Assembly: GCA_013362295.1 (NCBI GenBank)
Contig: JABFWJ010000261.1
Location: forward strand, 1 to 29,995
DNA from: Thermoleophilia bacterium
Lineage (GTDB): Bacteria; Actinomycetota; Thermoleophilia; Gaiellales; Gaiellaceae
Direction: 5' to 3'
DNA length: 29,995 bases
The translations under genes were made by a program, and so were the position numbers. Below the pieces are notes generated by a model. It did no database searches. It had not been told where the DNA came from and worked only from the letters and a program-made list of their open reading frames with translations. Of this stretch, positions 8,854 through 16,387 are shown one piece after another. How positions within the stretch are numbered: the first letter of the stretch is position 1; each line of letters opens with the position of its first letter.

Positions 8854-9437
8854 GCGGCGAGACCCGCGAACGCGACATCGACGACGGTGACCACCGCGCG
8901 CTCGACGTCCTCGTCCTCGCCCGGCAGCTGCCCGAGCACCCAGCCCGTCAGGATCTCCTCGAGCGCCCCGTACAGCGCCCAGGCTGCGAGTTGCGGGTTG
9001 CAGTCGGCGCGCACCTCGCCGCGCGCCTGCGCCGCCGCGACCATCCGCTGCAACGAGAGGAAGACCCCGCGCACCTCGTCGATGCGACTGTCGACGGCCG
9101 GGCTGCGCGCGATCTCCCGGACGAGCACAGCGATCAGCTCGGGCGTCACAAGCCACGAACCGAGGTAGATGCGCGCGAATCGCCGCAGCTGCTCCCGCAA
9201 GGGCACGCCGGCGGACTCGATGCGATCGGTCTCCCCGGCGAGGCGTTCCCACGCCTCACGGAAGATCGTCTCGAGCACTTCGTCCTTCGAGCGGAAGTAG
9301 TGGTAGAGCAGACCGTGCGCGACACCGGCCTCCTCGGCGATGTCGCCGACGCGGGACGCGTGGAAGCCCTTGCGCGCGAAGACGCGCACGGCCGCGTCCA
9401 GCAACTCGCCCCGCCTATCGAAGGTCGCGCTAGCCAA
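8850..9437 (-). CDS. TetR-family transcriptional regulator
   Basis: A TetR repressor with an N-terminal helix-turn-helix (ELLDAAVRVFARKGFHASRVGDIAEEAGVAHGLLYHYFRSKDEVL) and a helical ligand-binding C-terminal domain (PELIAVLVREIARS...). I start it at TTG 9437 (195 aa) because a TATGCT -10 box lies 7 nt upstream. An ATG at 9449 (199 aa) is the alternative, but it would fall inside that box's spacing to the start. It heads an overlapping operon with the two cupins and is divergent from the CoA-transferase/racemase gene, which it probably also controls. Confidence 0.9.
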   Translation of the reverse strand: MASATFDRRGELLDAAVRVFARKGFHASRVGDIAEEAGVAHGLLYHYFRSKDEVLETIFREAWERLAGETDRIESAGVPLREQLRRFARIYLGSWLVTPELIAVLVREIARSPAVDSRIDEVRGVFLSLQRMVAAAQARGEVRADCNPQLAAWALYGALEEILTGWVLGQLPGEDEDVERAVVTVVDVAFAGLAA

Positions 9438-9444
9438 CCGCGGC

Positions 9445-9454
9445 AGCATAATCC
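9445..9454. promoter_or_regulatory. Overlapping divergent -10 elements
   Basis: AGCATAATCC carries TATGCT on the minus strand (9450-9445), 7 nt before the TTG of the TetR gene. On the plus strand it carries TAATCC (9449-9454), 6 nt before the ATG of the CoA-transferase. The two boxes share the central TA, so both promoters cannot be occupied at once. -35 hexamers are not recognisable. Confidence 0.55.
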
Positions 9455-9460
9455 GCCCGC

Positions 9461-10324
9461 ATGCAGCCGCTCGCAGATGTCACCGTCGCGGACCTGACCC
9501 GCTACCTCCCCGGTCCGTTCGCGACCCGCGAGCTGCTCCGCCTCGGCGCACGCGTCGTCAAGATCGAGCCGCCCGAGGGCGACCCGGTCGCGACGACGAA
9601 CCCCGTCGCCTACCACGCGCTCAACGACGGAAAGGAGATCGTCACCTGGGATGCGCGCGCGGAGCCGCCGCCGGAGGTGCTCGCAACCGCCGACGTCGTC
9701 CTCGAAGGGTTTCGACCGGGCGTGTGGGAGCGCCTCGGCGTCGAGCTCTCCGAGACCGCGATCGTCTGCTCGATCACCGGCTTCGGCGCCGACGGCCCGC
9801 ACGCGCTCGACGCAGGTCACGACCTGAACTATCTCGGCTACGCCGGGGCACTCGCGGACACCGCCCCTGCGCTGCCTCCGGTGCAGGTGGCCGACCTCGG
9901 CGCCGGCGCGCAGGGCGCGGTGATCGAGGTGCTCGCGGCGCTGCTCGAGCGCGCCCGCACCGGCCGCGGCGCGCGTCTCGTCGTGTCGATGACGCACGGT
10001 TCGCATCGCTTCGTGGCGCATCGCGTTCACGGCGAGCCGGTCCCGCGGCTCCTCACCGGCGGGATCGCGTGCTACCGGATCTACGAGACCGCAGACGGTC
10101 GGTACGTGACGGTGGCGGCGCTCGAGCCGAAGTTCTGGCGTAATCTCTGCGACCTGCTCGACCGCCCAGATCTCCTCGATCGTGCATTCGAACCTCAGCT
10201 TCCGGAGCTCGCGGAGCTCTTCCGCACGCGGACGCAGCGCGAGTGGCTGGCCCTGCTCGAAGGCAAGGACACGTGTGTGGGGCCCGTGCTGACGCTCGCC
10301 GAGGCCGCCGACGTGTTCGCGTGA
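9461..10324 (+). CDS. CoA-transferase III / alpha-methylacyl-CoA racemase-like protein
   Basis: A 287-aa member of the CaiB/BaiF family, shorter than the usual 350-400. It resembles alpha-methylacyl-CoA racemase: GHDLNYLGYAGAL (H120), VADLGAGAQGAV (D145) and AALEPKFW (E222) line up with the catalytic His, Asp and Glu described for the mycobacterial enzyme MCR. The CoA-site region RLGARVVKIEPPEGDP is present, while several linking segments are shortened. The probable role is epimerising 2-methylacyl-CoA for beta-oxidation, or CoA transfer. The start is ATG, apparently leaderless. Its stop overlaps the next start by 4 nt (GTGA). Confidence 0.85.
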   Translation: MQPLADVTVADLTRYLPGPFATRELLRLGARVVKIEPPEGDPVATTNPVAYHALNDGKEIVTWDARAEPPPEVLATADVVLEGFRPGVWERLGVELSETAIVCSITGFGADGPHALDAGHDLNYLGYAGALADTAPALPPVQVADLGAGAQGAVIEVLAALLERARTGRGARLVVSMTHGSHRFVAHRVHGEPVPRLLTGGIACYRIYETADGRYVTVAALEPKFWRNLCDLLDRPDLLDRAFEPQLPELAELFRTRTQREWLALLEGKDTCVGPVLTLAEAADVFA

Positions 10325-11613
10325 ACGCGCTCGCCGCACTCGCGTTCGCCCTCGCAGGGATCCATGTCGGCGCACACCGGGTGATGCCGATCGGCTATGC
10401 GCCGGCGTGGAGCCCGAGCGGCGATCGTCTCGCGTTGGTGACGAAGGGCGACCTGTGGGTCGCGGACGCGGACGGCACGCACCGTGCGCCGCTCGTGCGC
10501 GACGCCGGGACACCGGCTTGGTCGCCCAACGGCAGGCGGCTCGCGTTCACGCGCGAAGGGCACGTCTACACCGTGCGCGTCGACGGGCTGGACGAGCGGC
10601 TCCTCGCGACCGGCGCACATCCGGCGTGGTCGCCGGACGGCAAGCGGATCGTGTTCGATCGCGACGGGCAAATCGTCTCGGTCCGCTGGTACGGAGGCGG
10701 CGTACGTCTCGTGACCGACGGCGAGGACCCCGCCTACGCGCCGAACGGGCGACTCGCGGTCGTCCGCGACGGGCAGATATTCGTGGCGGGTCAGGTCGTC
10801 GCCGACGGCACCTCGCCGACCTGGGCGCCGGACGGCAGGCGACTCGCGTACATGCGCGACAACATCGTCTACGTCGGCACGCGTGCGGTTCACAAGGGCC
10901 AGCAGCCGGCATGGCGCCCGCCCAAGCGCTCCCGAGAGCTGCTCCCCGATTTCGACCAGCGGGCGCCGACCGGCCTCACGATCGCAGGAGGAGGCGGCAG
11001 GTGGCTCCTCGGCTTCACGTCGCTCGTCGACAACATCGGCCTTGGCCCCTCCGTGCTGGTCGGCGTGCGACCGCTGGGACGCGCGCGTATGACCGGAACA
11101 CAGCGCGTGCGGCTCGCGAACGGCAACGTGCGCACGTATCCCGACGTCGCGCAGTTCCGGTACACGAACTCGCCGCCGCACCACCACTGGCACCTGATGC
11201 GCTTCGACTCGTTCGAGCTGCACACACCGGACGGACGGCTGCTCGTCCGCGACCGCAAGAGCGGCTTCTGCCTCGCCGACCACTGGGGCGCAGCGCCCGG
11301 ACACTGGCCCGGTCGGCGACCGCACTTCCTCGGCGACTGCGACCAGTACCACCCCGAGGCGACGCACGTGCTGATGGGGACGACGCCTGGCTACACCGAC
11401 CGCTACCCGGCGTTCTTCCACGGCCAGAACATCGACATCACCGGAGTGCCGGCCGGGATCTACGTCTTGACGCACCGCGTCAACGCGGCCATGCAACTGC
11501 GCGAGCTGCGCTACGACAACGACGCAGCGTCGGCTCGCATCCGCGTGACCTGGCGGAGCGGCTACCCGAGCGTGCGCATCCTGCGCAGCTGCCCGGCGAC
11601 CGCGACCTGCTGA
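10321..11613 (+). CDS. PD40 (TolB-like) propeller fused to lysyl oxidase-like domain
   Basis: A 430-aa protein beginning with a short hydrophobic, signal-like stretch (NALAALAFALAGIHVGAH). Residues about 22-200 hold five PD40/WD40-like repeats (PAWSPSGDRLA, PAWSPNGRRLA, PAWSPDGKRIV, PAYAPNGRLAV, PTWAPDGRRLA), plus a degenerate sixth (PAWRPPKR). Residues about 235-415 match the bacterial lysyl oxidase-like domain: NIGLGPSVLVG, the His cluster HHHWH at about 287-291 (probable copper ligands), RKSGFCLADHWG, GDCDQYHPEATHV, and the C-terminal IDITGVPAGIYVLTHRVN. Lysyl oxidases are secreted copper amine oxidases. The start is GTG at 10321, coupled to the preceding gene. The 3' end overlaps the flippase-like gene on the other strand by 52 bp. 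Confidence 0.88.
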   Translation: MNALAALAFALAGIHVGAHRVMPIGYAPAWSPSGDRLALVTKGDLWVADADGTHRAPLVRDAGTPAWSPNGRRLAFTREGHVYTVRVDGLDERLLATGAHPAWSPDGKRIVFDRDGQIVSVRWYGGGVRLVTDGEDPAYAPNGRLAVVRDGQIFVAGQVVADGTSPTWAPDGRRLAYMRDNIVYVGTRAVHKGQQPAWRPPKRSRELLPDFDQRAPTGLTIAGGGGRWLLGFTSLVDNIGLGPSVLVGVRPLGRARMTGTQRVRLANGNVRTYPDVAQFRYTNSPPHHHWHLMRFDSFELHTPDGRLLVRDRKSGFCLADHWGAAPGHWPGRRPHFLGDCDQYHPEATHVLMGTTPGYTDRYPAFFHGQNIDITGVPAGIYVLTHRVNAAMQLRELRYDNDAASARIRVTWRSGYPSVRILRSCPATATC

Positions 11614-12518
11614 AGCCGGCCCTGCGCGTGCCATGCGCCCAGCGCGAGCACGAAGGCGGCGCCGACCGCCATCAAGAGCCCCTGAGCGGCGATCCCGAAC
11701 GCGACCGCCTGCTCGGCGCGGATCCCGGAGGCGACGAGGATCGCCGCCCCGGCCCCGGCCTGCATCGCCGCACCCGCGGGCGCGACCGGCAGGACGGCAG
11801 ACGCCGACGCGGCGCAGACGAATGCGAGCGCGAGCGCGAAGTCGGTTCCCAGCCCGAGCGCCGCGAGGAGCACGAACACGGCAACAGTCCGCAGCCCCCA
11901 CGAGATCGCGACCGCCGCCCACGCCCAGGCGGCCTCGCGCGGTGAGGTCGAGTTGGCGCCGACCCAGCGGCCGAGCCGGAAGCGGGCGACGAACCGGAGG
12001 CGCGAGAGCCGCGGCAGCATGAAGACGACGCCGGCCGCGAGGATGCCCGCGACGGCGACGACGATCAGGCCGAGCCGGAGCCAGCCGCCGACGTGGGCCC
12101 AGGCGATCGCGACGGAGGCGCGCGGGGTCAGCGCGGCGCTGTCCAGGAGGCCGAGCAGGAAGAGCGAGAGCGCGACGGCGCCGAAGCTCGCGCGGCGGCG
12201 CCGGCAACGGCGCACGACCGCCACGCGGAGCACCTCGTCGCAGCGTCCCGGGAGCGCGATGCCCCCGACCGAGGCGGCACCGCCGGCCGCTGCGAGGGTG
12301 AGCACCGCGGGGCGCTCGTTCGCCCGGAACAGGCGCTGCCAGCCCCACGCCTTGGCGACGTAGGCCGCGAGCATCACGACGGCCGCCACGGCGACGAGCC
12401 AGACGTTCGCGTGATGGAGCGGCCAGCCGGCGTGGGCGAAGTGCCGCACGACGAGCACGACGACGGCCACGGCGGCCAGGACGAAGACGATGTTGAGGAG
12501 GCGTTTGAGCGAGGGCAA
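11562..12518 (-). CDS. Lysylphosphatidylglycerol synthase TM-region (UPF0104) protein
   Basis: A 318-aa integral membrane protein with about eight hydrophobic segments (IVFVLAAVAVVVLVV; VWLVAVAAVVMLAAYVA; LRLGLIVVAVAGILAAGVVF; TVAVFVLLAALGLG; VAFGIAAQGLLMAVGAAFVLALG). The layout and the PGRCDEVLR motif after the second segment fit the flippase-like half of MprF/UPF0104. There is no synthase domain, so lipid flipping or transport is the likely function. It starts at TTG 12518, directly after an in-frame stop. A TAGACC box lies 5 nt upstream. The 3' end overlaps the lysyl oxidase-like gene. Confidence 0.8.
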   Translation of the reverse strand: MPSLKRLLNIVFVLAAVAVVVLVVRHFAHAGWPLHHANVWLVAVAAVVMLAAYVAKAWGWQRLFRANERPAVLTLAAAGGAASVGGIALPGRCDEVLRVAVVRRCRRRRASFGAVALSLFLLGLLDSAALTPRASVAIAWAHVGGWLRLGLIVVAVAGILAAGVVFMLPRLSRLRFVARFRLGRWVGANSTSPREAAWAWAAVAISWGLRTVAVFVLLAALGLGTDFALALAFVCAASASAVLPVAPAGAAMQAGAGAAILVASGIRAEQAVAFGIAAQGLLMAVGAAFVLALGAWHAQGRLQQVAVAGQLRRMRTLG

Positions 12519-12544
12519 CTACCGGTCTATCGGCAGACGAGCCC

Positions 12545-13435
12545 TCATGTTGTAGCCGAGTTTTCCCCCGACGGAGGGAGGATGCGGTCGGAGATGCCTC
12601 CGAGCGCACGCGTGAGCTCGCTCGGGATCACCCAGACCTTGTTCGCGTCGCCCTGGGCGATCTGCGGCAGCACCTGCAGGTACTGGTAGGCGAGGAGCTG
12701 CGGGTCGGGGTTGCCTTCGTGGATCGCCTTGAAGACCGTCTCGATCGCCTTCGACTGGCCCTCGGCCGCGAGGATGGCCGCCTGCTTCTGCCCCTCCGCC
12801 TTCAGGATCGCGGACTGCTTCTCGCCCTCGGCGGTGAGGATCTGCGACTGCTTGATCCCCTCGGCCTGCAGGATCGCGGCGCGCTTCTCGCGGTCGGCCC
12901 GCATCTGCTTCTCCATCGTGTCCTTGATCGAGGGCGGCGGGTCGACCGCCTTCAGCTCGACGCGGTGCACGCGGATCCCCCACTTGCCCGTCGCTTCGTC
13001 GAGGATCCCGCGCAGCTGGTCGTTGATCGTCTCGCGCGAGGTCAGCGTCTGCTCGAGCGTCATGCCGCCGATCACGTTGCGCAACGTCGTCACCGTGAGC
13101 AGGTCGATTGCGTTCACCGGGTTGGCGATCTCGTACGTCGCCGACTTCGGGTCGGTGATCTGGAAGTAGATGACGGTGTCGATGTTGACGACGAGGTTGT
13201 CCTCGGTGATCACGGGCTGCGGCTCGAACGTGACGGCCTGCTCGCGCAGGTCGAGCAGCGGCTTCACGCGGTCGACGAACGGGACGACGATCGTGAGCCC
13301 CGGCGTCAGCGTCCGCGAGTACCGGCCCAGCCGCTCGACGACGCCCGCGCGTGCCTGCGGGATCACCCGGACGGTCTTCGCGAGCAGGATGAGCACGAAC
13401 AGCGCGATCACGGCGAGCACGATCAGAACAGCCAC
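12545..13435 (-). CDS. SPFH/Band 7 (slipin) membrane protein
   Basis: A 296-aa stomatin-like protein with an N-terminal membrane segment (VLIVLAVIALFVLILLAK), then the SPFH domain at about 25-190 (PQARAGVVERLGRYSRTLTPG; VNIDTVIYFQITDPKSA). An extended helix follows, with four tandem copies of an 11-residue AEGxKQxxIL unit at about 190-240. Such proteins form large ring or scaffold complexes in membrane microdomains. The GTG start has a perfect AGGAGG 5 nt upstream that overlaps the end of the NfeD gene. The SPFH-NfeD pair is a widely conserved operon whose products act together in membrane quality control. Confidence 0.93.
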   Translation of the reverse strand: MAVLIVLAVIALFVLILLAKTVRVIPQARAGVVERLGRYSRTLTPGLTIVVPFVDRVKPLLDLREQAVTFEPQPVITEDNLVVNIDTVIYFQITDPKSATYEIANPVNAIDLLTVTTLRNVIGGMTLEQTLTSRETINDQLRGILDEATGKWGIRVHRVELKAVDPPPSIKDTMEKQMRADREKRAAILQAEGIKQSQILTAEGEKQSAILKAEGQKQAAILAAEGQSKAIETVFKAIHEGNPDPQLLAYQYLQVLPQIAQGDANKVWVIPSELTRALGGISDRILPPSGENSATT

Positions 13436-13444
13436 TACGACCTC

Positions 13445-13870
13445 CTATTCGACGACGAGCGCGGTCGCGCCCTCGATCTGGACGATGTCGACGGTCTGGC
13501 CCTCCGCGAGCACCTGGCCGTCGAGGTAGGCGCGCGCGGTCCATTCCTCGCCGCCGACGCGGATCCTCCCGCCGACCGAGTCGACGGTCCGCGTCACGAT
13601 TGCCTTTCGCCCGATCAGCGCGTCGGTGCCGGTGCGCGACAGGGCGGGCAACCGGATGTGGCGCCGGGCGACCGGGCGCAGGAAGGCGAGCGACGCGATC
13701 GAGCAGACGATGAAGACGACGAGCGAGCCGATCGCCCCCGCGCCCAGGAGATCGGCCACGGCAGCAGCGCCGGCGGCGAGTGCGACCGGGCCGAGGAAGA
13801 AGAGCCCCGGAGTCAACACCTCGCCCACGCCCAGTGCCACTGCGAAGACGACCCACACCAGCCAGCCCAC
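13445..13870 (-). CDS. NfeD-family membrane protein
   Basis: A 141-aa short NfeD protein. It has three or four hydrophobic segments (LVWVVFAVALGVGEVL; LGPVALAAGAAAVADLL; IGSLVVFIVCSIASLAFL) and a C-terminal OB-fold domain (LIGRKAIVTRTVDSVGGRIRVGGEEWTARA). It lacks the protease domain of long NfeD proteins. It lies directly before the SPFH gene with a 9-nt gap, the classic pairing. The start is GTG at 13870 with TATCGT 7 nt upstream and no Shine-Dalgarno, so it may have its own leaderless promoter although the HAD gene ends only 18 nt upstream. Confidence 0.9.
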   Translation of the reverse strand: MGWLVWVVFAVALGVGEVLTPGLFFLGPVALAAGAAAVADLLGAGAIGSLVVFIVCSIASLAFLRPVARRHIRLPALSRTGTDALIGRKAIVTRTVDSVGGRIRVGGEEWTARAYLDGQVLAEGQTVDIVQIEGATALVVE

Positions 13871-13877
13871 GAGCTGA

Positions 13878-13883
13878 ACGATA
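13878..13883 (-). promoter_or_regulatory. Putative -10 element for NfeD mRNA
   Basis: TATCGT on the minus strand, 7 nt before the GTG at 13870. It sits in the 18-nt gap after the HAD gene and would give an internal leaderless promoter for the nfeD-SPFH pair. Confidence 0.5.
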
Positions 13884-13888
13884 GAGCG

Positions 13889-14572
13889 TCAGCGAACTCC
13901 GAGCGCGACCGGCACCTCGCGCAGGTCGTCGAGCGCGCCGGCGTCGCTTCCGTACCGGCCCTCGCGGTCGACGAGGAGCGCCTGCATGCCGACCGCACGA
14001 GCGCCTTCGATGTCGTCCTCGACGGTGTCGCCGACCATCACCGCCTCGTCCGGCGCGACGTCGAGCAGCTCGAGCATGCGCCGGAAGATCGTCTCGTGCG
14101 GCTTGGTCTTCCCATGCGCGCGGGACGTCAGCACGGCATCGACGACGAGCTTGTGGTGAGCGACGAACTCGTCGAGGTCGCGCGCGGTGTTCGAAAGCAA
14201 CCCGATCTTCAGGCCGTGTGCCCGGAGCGCCTCGAGCGTCGGCAGCGCGTCGTCGTAGAGCTCGAAGTGATGCGCATGGCTCCACGCGCCTTCCATCTCG
14301 ACCGCCGCGCCGTAGGTGTCGCCCACCCCGCCCATGCCCTCGATGATCCGCTGCGTGAAGAGCACCCAGATCTCCTCGTCATGGTCGAGCTCGGGATGGC
14401 GCTTCAGCGTGGTGAACGCCTCGCGCCGCGCCTGCTCGTAGCGCGCGGGATCGAGCGTGAGGCCGTAGCGCTCGCCGAGCCGCCGGTAGCCCTCGGGGCC
14501 GAGGTCCGGGCCGGGGCGCGCGATCGTGAAGTCCACGTCGAAGACGACGGCTCTCAGCACGGGGTCGTCCAA
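13889..14572 (-). CDS. HAD-superfamily hydrolase
   Basis: A 227-aa HAD phosphatase. Motif I is VFDVDFTIA (nucleophile and acid/base Asp), motif II is GLLSNTA, the Lys of motif III lies in HGKTKPHE, and motif IV is MVGDTVEDDIEGA. The helical cap between motifs I and II fits the subfamily I type. Substrate is unknown; relatives act on small phosphorylated metabolites. The start is taken as TTG 14572, with GTG 14560 as an alternative. A TATCGT box (14587-14582) precedes it by 9 nt. It is divergent from the MFS transporter gene. Confidence 0.85.
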   Translation of the reverse strand: MDDPVLRAVVFDVDFTIARPGPDLGPEGYRRLGERYGLTLDPARYEQARREAFTTLKRHPELDHDEEIWVLFTQRIIEGMGGVGDTYGAAVEMEGAWSHAHHFELYDDALPTLEALRAHGLKIGLLSNTARDLDEFVAHHKLVVDAVLTSRAHGKTKPHETIFRRMLELLDVAPDEAVMVGDTVEDDIEGARAVGMQALLVDREGRYGSDAGALDDLREVPVALGVR

Positions 14573-14581
14573 ATCACCGCG

Positions 14582-14591
14582 ACGATAGCCT
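14582..14591. promoter_or_regulatory. Overlapping divergent -10 elements
   Basis: ACGATAGCCT contains TATCGT on the minus strand for the HAD gene. On the plus strand it contains TAGCCT (14586-14591), 6 nt before the GTG of the MFS gene. The boxes share TA, the same arrangement as at 9445-9454. Confidence 0.5.
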
Positions 14592-14597
14592 CATCGG

Positions 14598-15815
14598 GTG
14601 AGCGAACCCCGCCCGGGCACGTTCGCCGCATTCCGCAGTCGCGACTTCCGGCTCCTGTGGGGCGGCCAGACGATCTCGTTCGTCGGCGACGCCGCCTTCA
14701 TCGTCGCGCTCGGGTGGCGGGTGACGGATCTCACGGGCAAGGCGAGCTCACTCGGGTTCGTGCTCGCCGCGGAGTCGGTCGCGATGCTCGCCACGCTCCT
14801 GTGGGGCGGCGTGCTCGCCGACCGCTATCCGCGCAAGCGTTTGATGATCGGCTCCGACCTCGCGCGCGCCGGCGTGATGGTGGTCTTCTACGCGCTCGAC
14901 GCGACCGGGCACGTCGGTCTGGACGCGATTCTCGTGCTCGCGGTGCTGTTCGGCGCCGCCGACGGCTTCTTCCAGCCTGCGTTCGGCGGGATCGTTCCGC
15001 TCGTCGTGGAGACGCCGATGCTCGCATCCGCCAACTCGTGGATCGCCGTCGCGCGGCAAGGGAGCGCGGTCGTGGGGCCCGCGATCGCGGCGGCCCTCTA
15101 CGGCACCGTCGGCCCGAGCACCGTGTGGGCGATCGAGGCCGGATCCTTTCTCGTCTCCGCCTCCGCGCTCCTGGTCGCGAGACCGCGCACGATCCAGCCG
15201 CCGCCGCAGCTCGGCATGAGGAAGGAGCTGGTCGAAGGCTTTCGCTACGTGATCAGCGTGCCCTGGATCTGGACGGGCATCGCAGCGGCGACGGTGATCC
15301 TGATGGTCGCGATGTCGCCGTACACCGTCCTGCTGCCCCGCGTCGTGCAGACGCACTACCACCGCGGCGTCGGCTCGTACGGGCTGCTCTTCAGCGCGAT
15401 GGCCGCGGGCATGGTCGCCGGCTCGCTCGCGTGGGCGCGCTGGCATCCCCGCAAGTGGCGCGTTGCGATCTGCTTCGCCGCATTCGGGATCAACGACGTC
15501 GGGATCGTCGTGCTCGCTCTGACACCGTGGTACCCGCTCGGGATCGCGTCGGCCGTCTGGCGCGGCCTCTGGATCGGAATCGGGATCGCGGCCTGGATGA
15601 CCCTGATCAACGAGCTGGTGCCGGAGCATCTGCTCTCACGCGTGTTGAGCTTCGACTTCTTCGGCTCGCTGGGCCTGACACCGGTCGGCTTCGTGCTCGC
15701 CGGGGCGGTCGCGACGGCGGTCTCGCCGACGACGATCCTCGCGGTCGGGGGTGCCCTCGGTGCAATGCTCTGGTTCGTGCCGCTGCTCTGGAGACCGGTT
15801 CGGATCGTCGCGTGA
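14598..15815 (+). CDS. MFS transporter
   Basis: A 405-aa major facilitator with about 12 membrane segments. The N-terminus FAAFRSRDFRLLWGGQTISFVGD and the loop LADRYPRKRLMIGSDLAR are typical of the MFS_3/EntS-like group of putative drug or siderophore exporters. The substrate cannot be predicted. The start is GTG 14598, apparently leaderless. The stop overlaps the GTG of the CoA-binding gene by 4 nt, so the two are co-translated. Confidence 0.92.
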   Translation: MSEPRPGTFAAFRSRDFRLLWGGQTISFVGDAAFIVALGWRVTDLTGKASSLGFVLAAESVAMLATLLWGGVLADRYPRKRLMIGSDLARAGVMVVFYALDATGHVGLDAILVLAVLFGAADGFFQPAFGGIVPLVVETPMLASANSWIAVARQGSAVVGPAIAAALYGTVGPSTVWAIEAGSFLVSASALLVARPRTIQPPPQLGMRKELVEGFRYVISVPWIWTGIAAATVILMVAMSPYTVLLPRVVQTHYHRGVGSYGLLFSAMAAGMVAGSLAWARWHPRKWRVAICFAAFGINDVGIVVLALTPWYPLGIASAVWRGLWIGIGIAAWMTLINELVPEHLLSRVLSFDFFGSLGLTPVGFVLAGAVATAVSPTTILAVGGALGAMLWFVPLLWRPVRIVA

Positions 15816-16210
15816 ACGACGCCTTCGGGATCCTGCGCGAGGCCAGGACGATCGCCGTCGTCGGCGCGTCGCCGCGCCCGGAGCGCGAGAGCCACGGCGT
15901 CATGCGCTACCTGCTGATCCAGGGCTACCGGTGCATCCCGGTGCGGCCCGACTGCGACGAGGTGCTCGGCATCCCGTGCGCACCGACGCTCCTCGACATC
16001 GACGAGCCGATCGACCTCGTCGACGTCTTCCGGCGACCCGAGTACTGCGCCGCGCACGCCCGCGAGGCGGTCGCGGCGGGCGCGAAGGCCCTGTGGCTCC
16101 AGCTCGGCATCGTCTCCGCCGAGGCGCGCGCGATCGCGGAAGAGGCAGGCCTCGACTACGTGGAGAACGCCTGTACGGCGGTCGTCCACGCGCGCGGTTT
16201 ACGCGTCTGA
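15812..16210 (+). CDS. CoA-binding (YccU-type) protein
   Basis: A 132-aa Rossmann-fold CoA-binding domain protein. The N-terminal TIAVVGASPRPERESHGVMRYL matches the CoA_binding_2 family, as do the downstream PVRPDCDEVLGIPCAPTLLDI, VDVFRRPEYC and the C-terminal LDYVENACTAV. The catalytic partner domains of succinyl-CoA synthetase are absent. Its physiological role is unknown. It is translationally coupled to the MFS gene (GTGA overlap), and a strong hairpin lies 58 bp past its stop. Confidence 0.9.
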   Translation: MNDAFGILREARTIAVVGASPRPERESHGVMRYLLIQGYRCIPVRPDCDEVLGIPCAPTLLDIDEPIDLVDVFRRPEYCAAHAREAVAAGAKALWLQLGIVSAEARAIAEEAGLDYVENACTAVVHARGLRV

Positions 16211-16267
16211 CGCCGTTCGTGCTCGTCGGATGCCGGCGCAGCGGAGGGCGGCCACGGCCGGGGAACG

Positions 16268-16295
16268 AGAAGGGCGGGCTCAGGCCCGCCCTTCT
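16268..16295. terminator. Strong bidirectional hairpin terminator
   Basis: AGAAGGGCGGGC and GCCCGCCCTTCT form a perfect 12-bp stem around the loop TCAG. It lies between the CoA-binding gene (plus) and the tRNA (minus). The T-runs are short, so termination efficiency is uncertain, but it is placed to end both transcripts. Confidence 0.7.
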
Positions 16296-16300
16296 GTCCA

Positions 16301-16374
16301 TCGGGGTGCCCAGATTTGAACTGGGGACCTCTCCGACCCGAACGGAGCGCGCTACCAGGCTGCGCCACACCCCG
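16301..16374 (-). tRNA. tRNA-Pro (anticodon CGG)
   Basis: A 74-nt cloverleaf. Acceptor stem CGGGGTG pairs with CACCCCG, with A as discriminator. The D arm is GCGC-AGCCTGGTA-GCGC, the anticodon arm CTCCG-TTCGGGT-CGGAG (anticodon CGG at loop positions 34-36), and the T arm CCCAG-TTCAAAT-CTGGG. The 3' CCA is not encoded (TGG follows). The tRNA reads proline codon CCG. Confidence 0.95.
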
Positions 16375-16387
16375 AGACGGGAACAGG

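Noticed and set aside
12719..16210. Very long plus-strand open frame (over 1100 codons)
   Set aside because: It runs antisense through SPFH, NfeD and HAD genes and then out of frame through the MFS gene; its translation is Arg/Asp/His-rich with no domains. Only its last part coincides with the real CoA-binding gene.
16268..16374. Integration site at tRNA-Pro
   Set aside because: I saw no duplicated tRNA 3' end, integrase or island-like base composition nearby; the genes on both sides look like ordinary chromosome.
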